From an uncultured Pelagibacteraceae bacterium (GTDB lineage Bacteria; Pseudomonadota; Alphaproteobacteria; Pelagibacterales; Pelagibacteraceae): a stretch of 52,500 bases of DNA. Every line of letters begins with the position of its first letter. The first letter of the stretch is position 1. Both the position numbers and the translations under genes were made by a program. Below the pieces are notes generated by a model. It ran no database searches. It saw only the letters and a list, made by a program, of their open reading frames with translations, and was not told the origin of the DNA. Shown here in pieces: positions 22,663 through 31,765 of the stretch. The DNA lies in the NCBI GenBank assembly GCA_902561075.1, contig CACEOC010000003.1, positions 1-52,500 of the forward strand. Direction: 5' to 3'.

Positions 22663-23991
22663 TTATTTTATTTTAGCACCTAATTTTTTTAGAATTTCAA
22701 TAAAGTTTGGAAAAGAGGTTTTGATTGAGTCCTTATCATTTATTTTAAAATTTCCACCAAAAGTAAGTGCTGCAATACAAGCCATCATAAATACTCTATG
22801 ATCTTTTAAAAAATTTTTTACGTGAAAACTCTTATTTAACTTTAAATTTGGGTTGCCAAAAATTTCTAACGAACCTGATTTTTGATTAACTTTCACTCCA
22901 ATCATTTTTAAAAAATTTGCTGATTGTTTTAATCTATCGCTCTCTTTATTCCTGAGTTCCTCTAAATTTTTGAACCTAGAAACTCCGGAAGCTTTTGCAC
23001 ATGCTAAAAAAATTATTAAAAACTCGTCAATTGCTTTGGTATTCAAATGGCTTGGACAGTTAATAGGTTTTAAGTTACTCGTACTCTTTACTCTAATATC
23101 AGCAATACTTTCACCTTTATAAAATTTTTTATTTAAAATTTTGATATCTGCATTCATTTTTTTTAAAATTTCTAATAACCCTGATCGTGTTTTATTTATA
23201 TTTATATTTCTAATCAATAATTTTGAGTTCTTAGAAAGTATAGTTAAAACTATCATGAAACCTGCTGAGCTAATATCTCCAGGAACTTTATAATTAAATC
23301 CTTTATAATTATTTAAACCTTCTACTTTTATTAAATCAAATTTTTTACCTTTTTTTATAAAAATTGGAATTTTAAGACAGTGTCTAAACATCTGTTCTGT
23401 GTGATCTCTTGATGGGACACATTTTATGGTAGTTGTTCCAGGAGTATTTAGTGAAGCAAGCATAATTGCACTCTTAACTTGAGCGCTTCCTTTTGTTTCT
23501 TTATAATTAATTGGTTTTAAATATTTTGATCCAATAATATTTAATGGCAATTTACTTTTTTTACTTTTGAAAAAGACGCCAAATAAAGTAAGTGGATTAA
23601 TTATTCTTGAAAAGTCACGTTTTGATAAACTTTTATCACCAAGTATCTGAATTTGATTTTCGTTCTTAACAATCAATCCACAGAATAATCTTGCAAAAGT
23701 CCCAGAATTACCAGCATAAATTTTTTGCTTATTCTTAACGTAAAATCCATTTAAACCTACCCCTTCAATTTCATAAAAATTTTTCTTTTTTTTTATTTGT
23801 ACCCCTATTTTTTTCATAGAGTTGATAGTATTTTTAATATCATCTGACTCTAACAAATTATATGCTCTGGATGATCCTATAGCTTGAGAGGCTAATAAAA
23901 TGCATCTTATAGATATTGATTTATCACCAGGTATATTTATTACTGAATTAAAATTGTTTAATTCAGAATTAATCCTTATAAAATTCCTCAT
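22663..23991 (-). CDS. aroA: 3-phosphoshikimate 1-carboxyvinyltransferase (EPSP synthase)
   Basis: Shikimate pathway step combining shikimate-3-phosphate and PEP. The 442-residue product shows PGDKSISIRCILLAS (about 21-35), YAGNSGTFARLFCG (about 90-103), the phosphate-binding GDKSLSKRDFSRII block, KGSAQVKSAIMLASL, and E-L-R-N-K-E-S-D-R near residue 340-350. The D-H-R-x-x-M-x segment is near the C-terminus. YAGNSGT rather than LGNAGT is a class II-like variant. The gene is last in the rnd-kdsD-lptC-lptB-aroA unit, 5 bp from lptB. Confidence 0.94.
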   Translation of the reverse strand: MRNFIRINSELNNFNSVINIPGDKSISIRCILLASQAIGSSRAYNLLESDDIKNTINSMKKIGVQIKKKKNFYEIEGVGLNGFYVKNKQKIYAGNSGTFARLFCGLIVKNENQIQILGDKSLSKRDFSRIINPLTLFGVFFKSKKSKLPLNIIGSKYLKPINYKETKGSAQVKSAIMLASLNTPGTTTIKCVPSRDHTEQMFRHCLKIPIFIKKGKKFDLIKVEGLNNYKGFNYKVPGDISSAGFMIVLTILSKNSKLLIRNININKTRSGLLEILKKMNADIKILNKKFYKGESIADIRVKSTSNLKPINCPSHLNTKAIDEFLIIFLACAKASGVSRFKNLEELRNKESDRLKQSANFLKMIGVKVNQKSGSLEIFGNPNLKLNKSFHVKNFLKDHRVFMMACIAALTFGGNFKINDKDSIKTSFPNFIEILKKLGAKIK

Positions 23992-23996
23992 TAAAA

Positions 23997-24776
23997 TTAA
24001 TTAATATTAAAGGTGTTTCCAAAATACAAGTTTTTAGCTTCTTCATTTCGTATTAACTCTTTAGGTTGCCCATGAGCAATAATTTTTTTATTAGCTAAAA
24101 TAATTGCTCTATCTGAAATGTTTAGAAGGTCTCTAGCAGCATGATCTGAGATTACACAACATCTACTGTTATCCTCAGTTTGTAAATTCACAATAGTTTC
24201 TTGCAAAGATCTTGTAGAAATTAAATCTAGTCCTTGAAAGGGTTCATCCATAAGTATTATTTTTGGATTAGATAATAATGCCATGGAAATGCTCAAACGC
24301 TTTCTTTGACCGCCTGAAAGGTATTTTGCTTTAATAAGTTTAACAGCGTCTAATTCAAATTTAGATATCATATATTCTATTTTGAAAAGTCTTTCCTTTT
24401 TTTCATCTATAACTAAATCTGCAATTGCATTTAGATTTTGGTAAGTTGTCAGGTCTGAAAAAACACCTCCATTTTGAGGGACTATACTTACTTTAAACTC
24501 AGATGATCTTTTATAAATTGGAATATTATTTACTTTTTTTTTATCTATAAATACTGACCCGTAATCTGGTTTTAATAGTCCTATTATTAGATTAAAAATA
24601 GTTGATTTACCAACCCCATTTGGTCCTAGAAGTCCACAAATCTCCCCCTCTCTAATTGTACATGTTATGTTATCTAAAATTTGCCTTTTATTGAATGATA
24701 AAGATATGTTTTTTAACTCTATTTTTGGTCTTTCTTTCTTAAATTTTGTTATATAAAACTTTTTTATAATACCCAT
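23997..24776 (-). CDS. lptB: LPS export ABC transporter ATP-binding protein LptB
   Basis: ATPase of the LptB2FG(C) complex that extracts lipopolysaccharide from the inner membrane. The 259-residue product has Walker A GPNGVGKST (about 52-60), Q-loop VPQNGGVFSDLT, ABC signature LSGGQRKRL (about 151-159), Walker B ILMDEPFQGLD and switch H in SDHAARD. It starts 1 bp after the lptC stop. In most Proteobacteria lptA lies between lptC and lptB; there is no room for it here. rpoN, the usual downstream neighbour, is also missing and aroA follows. Confidence 0.93.
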   Translation of the reverse strand: MGIIKKFYITKFKKERPKIELKNISLSFNKRQILDNITCTIREGEICGLLGPNGVGKSTIFNLIIGLLKPDYGSVFIDKKKVNNIPIYKRSSEFKVSIVPQNGGVFSDLTTYQNLNAIADLVIDEKKERLFKIEYMISKFELDAVKLIKAKYLSGGQRKRLSISMALLSNPKIILMDEPFQGLDLISTRSLQETIVNLQTEDNSRCCVISDHAARDLLNISDRAIILANKKIIAHGQPKELIRNEEAKNLYFGNTFNIN

Positions 24777-24777
24777 T

Positions 24778-25383
24778 TTATTTGTATAAAATTTTTATTC
24801 TTTGATTATCTTTATACATATTTACACTGACATTTTTAGTCAAGATGTCAAAAGTTATTTTATCTGCTAAAAGTGTACTTTGTTTATAATTAGCTGATTT
24901 AATATTATATAAGTCGACTCTATTTTCCTTATATAGTAAATCTAAATTATCAGATGAAACTTGTATTGTATCGTGTAAAATTTCAACATTATCGTAAAAT
25001 TTAGTATTAAAAGTTAATTTATTATGCAACGCGAAATCCGATTTTATCATTATAGGCTTTTTTTTTGGTGAGTATATTATTGCAGAAACCTTAAAAAGCT
25101 TTACACTATTACTATCATTCATTTGACTTTCTGCTTTTGAGGATTTTATTACATATTCATTACCATATGCATCAATAGACTTATATTCTAGTTTTTCTAT
25201 AATATTATCTGTATCTATTACTTTACTCTGAATACTTTGAGAGTTTTGAGGCTGAATTTCATTTGGCTGACTATCTATTATTTTGACTGATTTATTTTCA
25301 CTAAAAAAATATTGGTAAACGATAAAAGATGATAAAATAACTATTAAAAATAGTATTAACTGTATAAAAGACTTAGACTTCAT
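24778..25383 (-). CDS. lptC: LPS export protein LptC
   Basis: Single-pass, mostly periplasmic protein passing LPS from LptB2FG to LptA. It has 201 residues: an N-terminal membrane helix (about 9-28), a Ser/Gln/Asn-rich linker and a beta-jellyroll-like region (about 80-195) with alternating hydrophobic strands and the motif F-x-L-H-N-K-L-x-F-x-T-K-F-Y-D-N-V-E-I. Assignment rests on the topology, size, and place between kdsD and lptB, since LptC sequences are poorly conserved. Confidence 0.8.
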   Translation of the reverse strand: MKSKSFIQLILFLIVILSSFIVYQYFFSENKSVKIIDSQPNEIQPQNSQSIQSKVIDTDNIIEKLEYKSIDAYGNEYVIKSSKAESQMNDSNSVKLFKVSAIIYSPKKKPIMIKSDFALHNKLTFNTKFYDNVEILHDTIQVSSDNLDLLYKENRVDLYNIKSANYKQSTLLADKITFDILTKNVSVNMYKDNQRIKILYK

Positions 25384-26358
25384 CTATTGAATATTTGCAT
25401 TAAGTATGTGATGGATATGTAATATTCCAATTGTTTTGTTTCTACTCCGATTTTTATGAACACATAAACTTGTTATCTTTTTATCTGACATTATAGCTAA
25501 AGATTTTGCTGCCAAAACATCTTTATCAATTGAAATAGGATTTTTTGTCATGACCTTTTTAACTTTTAATTCTCTCAAATTTCCTTTTTTTAAATTTGAT
25601 CTTCTAATTTGACCATCAGTTATTATTCCAGTTGTATTCTTCTTGCCATCTCTTACGATAAGGACTCCTAGTTTTTTCCTTGTTATAATGTCTAATGCTT
25701 TTTTCATACTAGAATTTTCGTTTATAAAAGGAATACCATTTTTTGATATCATTAAATCCTCAGCAGTTTTGAGCTGATTACCTAGACTTCCATGTGGATG
25801 AAATAATTTAAATTTCTTTTTATTAAATTTTTTTAGGTTTAATGCTGCTACAGCCAAACAATCACCCATAGCAATTTGCTCTGTTGTACTACTTGTTGGT
25901 ACAATATTTAAAGCTGCCTCTTTTACCTCTGGTATTAACAGTTTCACATCTGCTGCCTTATACAAGATTGAATTTTTTTTAGAGGTAATACCAATTAATT
26001 TTATTTTGTATCTATTTGCATATTGTATTACAGGTTTTAACTCTTCTGTATTTCCCGAATTACTAATAATTATTAAAAGATCTTTCTTTGAAATACTTCC
26101 TAAGTCACCATGAGAACATTCATTAGCATTTATTGCAAAAGAAGGGCAACCCACTGACGACATAGTGCTACTTACTTTGGATGCAATCAAATAGCTTTTG
26201 CCAACACCACATATTATTACTTTTGATTTACATCGTGCAATTAAATCTACTGCGCTTGCAAAAGTAAAATTTATAGAACTTCGTAATTTCTTAAGTGCTA
26301 TAATTTCTAAATCTAATACTTTTTTTGCTATTTGCTGTAAATTTTTATTCTTATTCAT
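25384..26358 (-). CDS. kdsD: D-arabinose 5-phosphate isomerase
   Basis: Makes arabinose 5-phosphate for Kdo and thus lipid A core. The 324-residue product has an N-terminal SIS domain (GVGKSYLIASKVSSTMSSVG, NANECSHGDLGSI, ISNSGNTEELKPVI, VPTSSTTEQIAMGDCLAVA) and two C-terminal CBS domains (about 205-320). H-P-H-G-S-L-G links them as in the family. It is immediately followed by lptC. kdsB, the Kdo-activating enzyme, is also in the window at 32354. Confidence 0.94.
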   Translation of the reverse strand: MNKNKNLQQIAKKVLDLEIIALKKLRSSINFTFASAVDLIARCKSKVIICGVGKSYLIASKVSSTMSSVGCPSFAINANECSHGDLGSISKKDLLIIISNSGNTEELKPVIQYANRYKIKLIGITSKKNSILYKAADVKLLIPEVKEAALNIVPTSSTTEQIAMGDCLAVAALNLKKFNKKKFKLFHPHGSLGNQLKTAEDLMISKNGIPFINENSSMKKALDIITRKKLGVLIVRDGKKNTTGIITDGQIRRSNLKKGNLRELKVKKVMTKNPISIDKDVLAAKSLAIMSDKKITSLCVHKNRSRNKTIGILHIHHILNANIQ

Positions 26359-26973
26359 CTAATGTTCAAATATTGTTGTTTTGAAACCTGATATTTCCAT
26401 ATCTACCAATGTTGGTACTACATTCATACATTTTTCAAATATTTCAAACCTTTTTTCTCTTTCAAGCATTTCAATCAATTTATTTTTAATTTCAAAAAGA
26501 TATTGTGTATCTTGTGCAGCATAATTTATTTGTTTTTCTGTTAGATTTGGATTTCCCCAATCGCTTTGTTGTTCTTTTTTTGAAATATCTTTACCACAGA
26601 TCTCTTTTACTAATTCTTTATATCCGTGGTACTGCGAAGCTGTTCTAGCAATCTTTGAGGCAATTTTAGTACAAAAGATTTTTTTTGGTTTTACTTTTAA
26701 ATGGTATTGCAACCATAGTAAGTCTTGTCTTGCATAATGCATTATAAATTCTGTCTTAGGATTAGAAAGAAATTTTTTTAGATTGGGAGCATCATAATTG
26801 CTTCTATTTAATTTGATCAAATAAAAGTTTTTTGACTTTAAACCTATTTGTACTAGTGTTAATGGATCTCTACCTAAAACTAATCCAAGTGCCTCGTTAT
26901 CTAATGCGACTTCTTTCTCATCAGATAAATCAAGATCTGCTGGTAAATCATAATTAAAAATTTTGATATTCAT
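26359..26973 (-). CDS. rnd: ribonuclease D-like 3'-5' exonuclease
   Basis: DEDDy exonuclease for RNA 3'-end trimming. I start it at the ATG at 26973 (204 aa, MNIKIFNYDLP); an upstream TTG is in frame but less likely. Motif I is VALDNEALGL, motif II HYARQDLLWL, motif III YAAQDTQYLFEI, all in the expected order, with WGNPNLTEKQINYAA before motif III. It lacks the HRDC domains of E. coli RNase D, like the short alphaproteobacterial forms. It is divergent from the NDUFA9-like gene and heads the kdsD-lptC-lptB-aroA unit. Confidence 0.88.
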   Translation of the reverse strand: MNIKIFNYDLPADLDLSDEKEVALDNEALGLVLGRDPLTLVQIGLKSKNFYLIKLNRSNYDAPNLKKFLSNPKTEFIMHYARQDLLWLQYHLKVKPKKIFCTKIASKIARTASQYHGYKELVKEICGKDISKKEQQSDWGNPNLTEKQINYAAQDTQYLFEIKNKLIEMLEREKRFEIFEKCMNVVPTLVDMEISGFKTTIFEH

Positions 26974-27022
26974 TTTAGATTTATATATATAAGACAAAAT
27001 AAAATTGTCTATTTTAAGATAA

Positions 27023-27970
27023 ATGATAAAAAAAAATGTGTTAATATTTGGTTCTACTGGTCAAATTGGCCGACATTTAATTAGAAAACTCACTAAGAAC
27101 AATTATAAGGTAATTTGTCAAACAAGGAATTCTCACAAGGCAATATTTCTTAAATCAAGCGGTTCAATAGGTTATATTGAAATTAAAGAAGCAAATATTT
27201 TCGACATTACTAAATTGGAAGAACTTATTGATAATTCAGATATTTGTGTAAATTTAATAGGAATATTATACCAGGATAAAAAAAATACTTTTAAAAGAAT
27301 TCACTCAGACTTTCCAGAAATATTAGCTAAAATTTGTGGAAAAAAAAATAAAAAATTAATTCATGTATCTGCACTAGGGTTAAAAAATATTGAAGATTCT
27401 GATTATGCGAAGTCTAAAATTTTAGGCGAAAAAAAAATAAGGCAATTTTTGAAATCTGCAACAATTATTAAACCATCTGTTGTTTTCTCAGTAGACGACT
27501 CATTTACAACAAAATTTATGAGTATGCTAAGTCTTTTTCCAATATTCCCTCTTTACTATAAAGGTTCAACATTATTTACACCTATTCATGCAACTGATAT
27601 TGCAGAACTAATATATTTTGTAATTAACAATGATTTATATGAAAAAGATATTGAAGCTATAGGTACTAAACAAATTAGTTTTAAGCAAATTTTGCAAATT
27701 TTATCAAAAAGCATTAACAAAAATAGATTATTTGTTCCATTACCGTATCCTCTTGCGAGACTCTCTGCTTCTTTTTTACAATTATTTCCAAAACCATTAC
27801 TTACAATTGACCAACTTAAATTACTTAAGTATAATAATATTAAATCAGAAAATGGAATAACAAATTTTGATATTGGTTGTCCAAGTAAAATTGATTTTGA
27901 AGAAGGAGTTCAAAAGTACTCTTATAATTGGACAGAAGGAGGACAGTATTCTAGAAATTCTGGTCAATAA
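27023..27970 (+). CDS. NDUFA9-like NAD(P)-binding protein (complex I assembly type)
   Basis: A 315-residue atypical short-chain dehydrogenase. The nucleotide-binding loop is GSTGQIGRHLIRKL (about 10-23). It has N-L-I-G-I-L (about 77-82), VSALGL (about 112-117), Y-A-K-S-K-x-x-G-E (about 124-132) and I-K-P-S-V-V-F (about 145-151), the pattern of the alphaproteobacterial relatives of mitochondrial complex I subunit NDUFA9. Function there is structural or assembly-related, and catalysis is uncertain. It is 2 bp from the SHOCT gene. Confidence 0.85.
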   Translation: MIKKNVLIFGSTGQIGRHLIRKLTKNNYKVICQTRNSHKAIFLKSSGSIGYIEIKEANIFDITKLEELIDNSDICVNLIGILYQDKKNTFKRIHSDFPEILAKICGKKNKKLIHVSALGLKNIEDSDYAKSKILGEKKIRQFLKSATIIKPSVVFSVDDSFTTKFMSMLSLFPIFPLYYKGSTLFTPIHATDIAELIYFVINNDLYEKDIEAIGTKQISFKQILQILSKSINKNRLFVPLPYPLARLSASFLQLFPKPLLTIDQLKLLKYNNIKSENGITNFDIGCPSKIDFEEGVQKYSYNWTEGGQYSRNSGQ

Positions 27971-27972
27971 AT

Positions 27973-28218
27973 ATGTTAACTAATATTATTTTTATTTTAA
28001 TCGCTTTAATATTATTATTCGTTCTTTATTTAGCTGTTAAGGCTATTACTAGAGGTGTTGAAGCTAAAAATGATCTTAATTCTGAGATCGAAACTTATGA
28101 AGATAATTCCTCAAATTTGTCAAATGAAATTATTAAAATTAAAAAACTTCATGATGATGGTGTTTTAAATGATGAGGAGTACAAAAAAGCTAAGGATAAA
28201 ATTCTAAAAAATAATTAA
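27973..28218 (+). CDS. small membrane protein with SHOCT domain
   Basis: An 81-residue protein: an N-terminal membrane helix (about 3-25), an acidic linker, and a C-terminal SHOCT motif (I-x-K-I-K-K-L-H-D-D-G-V-L-N-D-E-E-Y-K-K-A-K). SHOCT is a short oligomerisation-type module of unknown role. It follows the NDUFA9-like gene by 2 bp and overlaps the convergent gcrA end by 4 nt. Function unknown. Confidence 0.78.
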   Translation: MLTNIIFILIALILLFVLYLAVKAITRGVEAKNDLNSEIETYEDNSSNLSNEIIKIKKLHDDGVLNDEEYKKAKDKILKNN

Positions 28219-28712
28219 GCAGATTTAATTTTTTTCTCTATAAATTGTGGCACCTCGTCTTTTTCAATAATATCCTCTTTCTTTCCTTTAGGTTGAAAAA
28301 TCATCATCAAATGCAATGGACAGTAAGAAAACTTACCAACTGTCTTTCTTCCACAAAAAGAAAAATCAGGTTTATCCGGGTCTGATTCCGCATATTTGCA
28401 ATTTTCATCTGTTAGTTCCTCTAGTGAAAGATTTTTTGCTGGCTCAAAGTTTTTGTCTAACAGTAACGATTGAAAACGTTGTTTTCTAGTCTTCTTTCCT
28501 TTTGTTAACTCACTTAAATTTTCTTTTCCTGTATTATTTTTAAATGATATTGAAGATCTTTTTTTAATTTTAGCTGATAGATTTAAACGATGAGCTTTAC
28601 CTATTACTGCATTACGAGTGACACCACCAATTTTTTCTGCAAGAGCTGATGCTGTCATTTTTCCCCAGTTCTCACGAAGAATTTCTATTTTATTATCATC
28701 CCAAGCAGACAT
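28215..28712 (-). CDS. gcrA: cell cycle regulator GcrA
   Basis: GcrA is an alphaproteobacterial transcription factor that binds sigma70 and GANTC-methylated promoters. The 165-residue product has the N-terminal HTH-like block AWDDNKIEILRENWG-K-M-TASALAEKIGGVTRNAVIGKAHRL (in outline, residues 3-43) and the C-terminal Cys/His segment CKYAESDPDKPDFSFCGRKT-V-G-K-FSYCPLHLMMIFQP (about 113-150). Both are family hallmarks. Its presence suggests CcrM-type methylation, although no methylase is in the window. It is convergent with the SHOCT gene. Confidence 0.93.
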   Translation of the reverse strand: MSAWDDNKIEILRENWGKMTASALAEKIGGVTRNAVIGKAHRLNLSAKIKKRSSISFKNNTGKENLSELTKGKKTRKQRFQSLLLDKNFEPAKNLSLEELTDENCKYAESDPDKPDFSFCGRKTVGKFSYCPLHLMMIFQPKGKKEDIIEKDEVPQFIEKKIKSA

Positions 28713-28767
28713 ATTTTAAATATTTAATTATTACTATTACTATATATAGTTAAACTTCATTGCTTTC

Positions 28768-28784
28768 AACAACATGTAGTTGTT
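28768..28784. repeat. inverted repeat between gcrA and the ABC permease gene
   Basis: AACAAC and GTTGTT around a 5-nt ATGTA centre, in the 141-bp gap separating divergent genes. It may be an operator or a small RNA hairpin. Nothing else notable is seen in 28713-28853 apart from AT-rich promoter-like tracts. Confidence 0.35.
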
Positions 28785-28853
28785 CATAATATAGCTATTA
28801 ATACAAGTCTTTTTTTTGATTTATTAACATTAGATCTGTTTTAAAAGATATTT

Positions 28854-29663
28854 ATGTCTGAATTAGAAAACAAATATCAAATTGGTGTAAGAAGATTTAA
28901 TATAAATTGGATAGGTATTGGTTCATTAATTTTAAAAGAAAATCTTAGATACTTAACTGTAGCAGGACAAACTATTATTGGTCCAATAATAACCTCAATT
29001 CTATTTTTGGTAGTAATAAATATGGCTGTAGGAGATGATAGAGCTAATGTATTAGGAGTTGAATTCATATCATTTTTAGCACCAGGATTAATCGCTATGC
29101 AGATTATTTCCCAAGCTTTTGCACATTCTTCATCATCTATACTAATGGGCAAAATAATGGGTAACATTTTTGATTTAATAGGAGCACCTTTATCTCCGGC
29201 AGAGGTGACTTTATCAATTATATCGGCTTCTATTTCAAGAGGAATAATAATTTGTTTTCTGTCAATTGTAACTTTTTCTTTATTTTTAGAAATAGAGGTA
29301 AAAAATTTTTATTTATTGGTCACGTATTTATTTCTCTCTACATTTATCTTGGGTGCTGTAGGTTTTATTGCTGGGTTATGGGCTGAAAAGTTTGATAATA
29401 TGGCTACAGTAACAAATTTTATAGTGATGCCTTTATCTTTTTTATCAGGAACTTTTTATTCTGTTGATAGACTTCCAGAATTTTTAAAAGTTTTAAGTTT
29501 TTATAATCCTTTTTTTCATATGATAGATGGATTTAGATATGCGTTTATATCAGATATGGATGGATCAACTAAATTTGGTATCATTTATTTATCTTTTATC
29601 GCAATTATAGTTTGGTTTATTTCTTATATTTTATATAAAAAAGGCTATAAAATAAAATCTTAA
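28854..29663 (+). CDS. ABC-2 type transporter permease
   Basis: A 269-residue integral membrane protein with about six helices (near 38-58, 72-95, 120-140, 145-165, 180-200 and 240-262). The ABC-2 signature is seen in the region A-x-x-F-x-N-x-x-x-x-P-L-S-F-L-S-G-T-F-Y-S-V-D-R-L-P and F-Y-N-P-F-F-H-M-I-D-G-F-R (about 190-230). This YadH/NodJ-like family exports lipids, polysaccharide or drugs; the substrate is unknown. Its ATPase partner is not in the window. It is 3 bp upstream of argD, an order seen in other Alphaproteobacteria. Confidence 0.85.
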   Translation: MSELENKYQIGVRRFNINWIGIGSLILKENLRYLTVAGQTIIGPIITSILFLVVINMAVGDDRANVLGVEFISFLAPGLIAMQIISQAFAHSSSSILMGKIMGNIFDLIGAPLSPAEVTLSIISASISRGIIICFLSIVTFSLFLEIEVKNFYLLVTYLFLSTFILGAVGFIAGLWAEKFDNMATVTNFIVMPLSFLSGTFYSVDRLPEFLKVLSFYNPFFHMIDGFRYAFISDMDGSTKFGIIYLSFIAIIVWFISYILYKKGYKIKS

Positions 29664-29666
29664 ATT

Positions 29667-30833
29667 ATGAGTTTTTTAGCAAAAAATTACAATAGAAAAA
29701 ATATTTCGTTCAAATATGGAAAAGGTAGTTATCTTTTTTCAACAAATGGAAAAAAATATTTAGATTTTGTTCAAGGAATAGCTGTTAACTCTTTAGGTCA
29801 TGCACATCCAAAATTAGTTAAAACAATAAGAGATCAATCAAAAAAACTTTGGCATGTTTCTAATGCATTTCAAATTCCAGAGGGAGAAAAATTAGCGAAA
29901 AAGTTATGTCAAAAAACATTTGCTGATTATGTTATGTTTCAAAATTCAGGAGCAGAAGCCACTGAAGCAGCAATAAAAGCTGCTAGAAGGTATTTTTATT
30001 CTATTGGAAAACCAAAAAAAAATAGAATTTTATGTATAAGAAACTCTTTTCATGGAAGAACTTTAGCAGCGATTTTTGCAAGTGGATCAAAAAAGATGAC
30101 ACAAGGTTTTGGACCCAAAGTTCCAGGTTTTGACCATTTTGTTTTTGGAAATCATATATCTTTAAAAAAAAAAATAACAAAGAATACCGCAGCAATTATG
30201 GTTGAACCAATCATGGGGGAAGGTGGAATTCGTGTAATACCTGATTTTTGCCTGAGAGAGTTAAGAAAATTATGTAACCAAAAAAAAATATTACTTATTT
30301 TGGATGAAGTGCAATGTGGAATTTCGCGTTCAGGTGAATTTTTTGCTTTTGAAAAATCTAAAATATTTGCAGACATAGTCCCAATTGCAAAGGGTCTTGC
30401 TGGCGGATTCCCTATTGGCGCAGTTCTTATGAATAAAAAAGTTGCTGCTGGCATGACACCAGGTACGCATGGCTCAACTTTTGGTGGTAATCCTTTAGCT
30501 ATGGCTGTTGGCAATACAGTCATGGATATTGTTTCTAATAAAAAATTTCTCAACAATGTTAAAAAATCTTCAAAATATTTTTTTTCAAAATTGAATAAGT
30601 TAAAGGAAAAATATCCAAGTATTATTAAGGAGATAAGAGGAAGAGGTTTATTAATTGGAATTCAACTTCAAACAGATCAAACAAAGTTTATTAAAAAATT
30701 AATGGACAATAAATTATTAACTATCCGTGCTGCTGAAAATGTTGTTCGTATTTTACCTCCTCTAAATGTCAAAATAAAAGAAATAGATTCAGCGTTAAAA
30801 ATAATTGATAAAGTTTGCTCAGAGATAAAATAA
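29667..30833 (+). CDS. argD: acetylornithine aminotransferase
   Basis: Class III PLP aminotransferase of arginine synthesis, 388 residues. Visible: D-F-V-Q-G-I-A-V-N-S-L-G-H (about 31-43), FQNSGAEATEAAIKAAR (about 91-107), NSFHGRTLAA, the PLP Asp in LLILDEVQCGISRSG (about 210-224), and the Schiff-base Lys in PIAKGLAGGFPIGA (about 242-255). It is followed by argF after 2 bp, making an arg pair; argJ is 12 kb away in the same window. Confidence 0.93.
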   Translation: MSFLAKNYNRKNISFKYGKGSYLFSTNGKKYLDFVQGIAVNSLGHAHPKLVKTIRDQSKKLWHVSNAFQIPEGEKLAKKLCQKTFADYVMFQNSGAEATEAAIKAARRYFYSIGKPKKNRILCIRNSFHGRTLAAIFASGSKKMTQGFGPKVPGFDHFVFGNHISLKKKITKNTAAIMVEPIMGEGGIRVIPDFCLRELRKLCNQKKILLILDEVQCGISRSGEFFAFEKSKIFADIVPIAKGLAGGFPIGAVLMNKKVAAGMTPGTHGSTFGGNPLAMAVGNTVMDIVSNKKFLNNVKKSSKYFFSKLNKLKEKYPSIIKEIRGRGLLIGIQLQTDQTKFIKKLMDNKLLTIRAAENVVRILPPLNVKIKEIDSALKIIDKVCSEIK

Positions 30834-30835
30834 TC

Positions 30836-31765
30836 ATGAAACATTTCATAAATCTAAAAGATATACCTGCAAAAAATCTGAGAAAGATTATTACTGACGC
30901 CAAGAAAAGAAAAAGTTTAAGAAAAAAACTAGGTACATTAGAGCTTGATAAGCATGCACCCTTAAAAGGAAAATTATTAATTCAAATGTTTGAAAAATCA
31001 AGCCTTAGAACAAGATTGAGTTTTTATTTAGCCATAAAGCAGCTCGGTGGAACTGCATTGACTTTAAGACCTGACGAACTTCATATTGGAAAAAGAAGCG
31101 AACCTATTTCTGATACTGCCAAAATATTAGGAACGTATGCTGATTTATTTATGTTAAGAACTGATAGTGAAAAAAAATTAGAACTTTTTAAAAAAAATTT
31201 AGACATTCCTTTAATAAATGGATTAAGTCCAAATTCACATCCTGCACAAATATTATCAGATATTTTTACAATTGAAGAGATTAAAAAAAAATCTATATCA
31301 AAATTAAATATAAGCTGGATAGGAGACTCAAACAATGTTTTGAATAGCTTAATTGAAGCATCAGTTAAGTTTTCTTTTAACTTAAAAATTGCTTGTCCAA
31401 AAGAATTTATGCCAAAAAAAAAATTAATTGAATGGGTTAGAAAAAACGATGGTAAAGTTTACATATTCAACAACCCTCTAGATGCTATAAAAAATTCAGA
31501 TGTTTTACTAACTGATAAAGTCATTTCTATGAATGATAAAGTAAACAAATCATATAAAATTAAAAAATTTAAAAATTTTAAAATTAATGATCAAATTTTA
31601 AAAAACGCAAAAAAAGATTTAATAATCTTGCACTGTTTACCAAGAGGTGATGAGATAACAGATAAAGTTTTCAACAGTGTCAGATCTAAAGTTTGGATCC
31701 AAGCGTTGAATAGAGTTCATGTTCAAAAATCAATTTTACTTTATTGTTTAGATAAATTAAGGTAA
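30836..31765 (+). CDS. argF: ornithine carbamoyltransferase
   Basis: Makes citrulline from ornithine and carbamoyl phosphate. I start it at the ATG at 30836 (309 aa, MKHFINLKDI). The carbamoyl phosphate loop reads S56-L57-R58-T59-R60 (usual STRTR), HPAQ replaces HPCQ, and WIGDSNNVLNSLIEA is normal. The ornithine loop is TDKVISMND (usual S-M-G), and HCLPRGDEITD is shortened against HCLPAHRGEE. Catalytic Cys and Asp are present. The end overlaps the convergent cytochrome gene by 9 nt. Confidence 0.9.
   Translation: MKHFINLKDIPAKNLRKIITDAKKRKSLRKKLGTLELDKHAPLKGKLLIQMFEKSSLRTRLSFYLAIKQLGGTALTLRPDELHIGKRSEPISDTAKILGTYADLFMLRTDSEKKLELFKKNLDIPLINGLSPNSHPAQILSDIFTIEEIKKKSISKLNISWIGDSNNVLNSLIEASVKFSFNLKIACPKEFMPKKKLIEWVRKNDGKVYIFNNPLDAIKNSDVLLTDKVISMNDKVNKSYKIKKFKNFKINDQILKNAKKDLIILHCLPRGDEITDKVFNSVRSKVWIQALNRVHVQKSILLYCLDKLR

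Noticed and set aside
26974-26997. TTG start for the RNase D-like gene
   Set aside because: The added residues are AT-derived low-complexity sequence and an ATG with family-like sequence follows at 26973.
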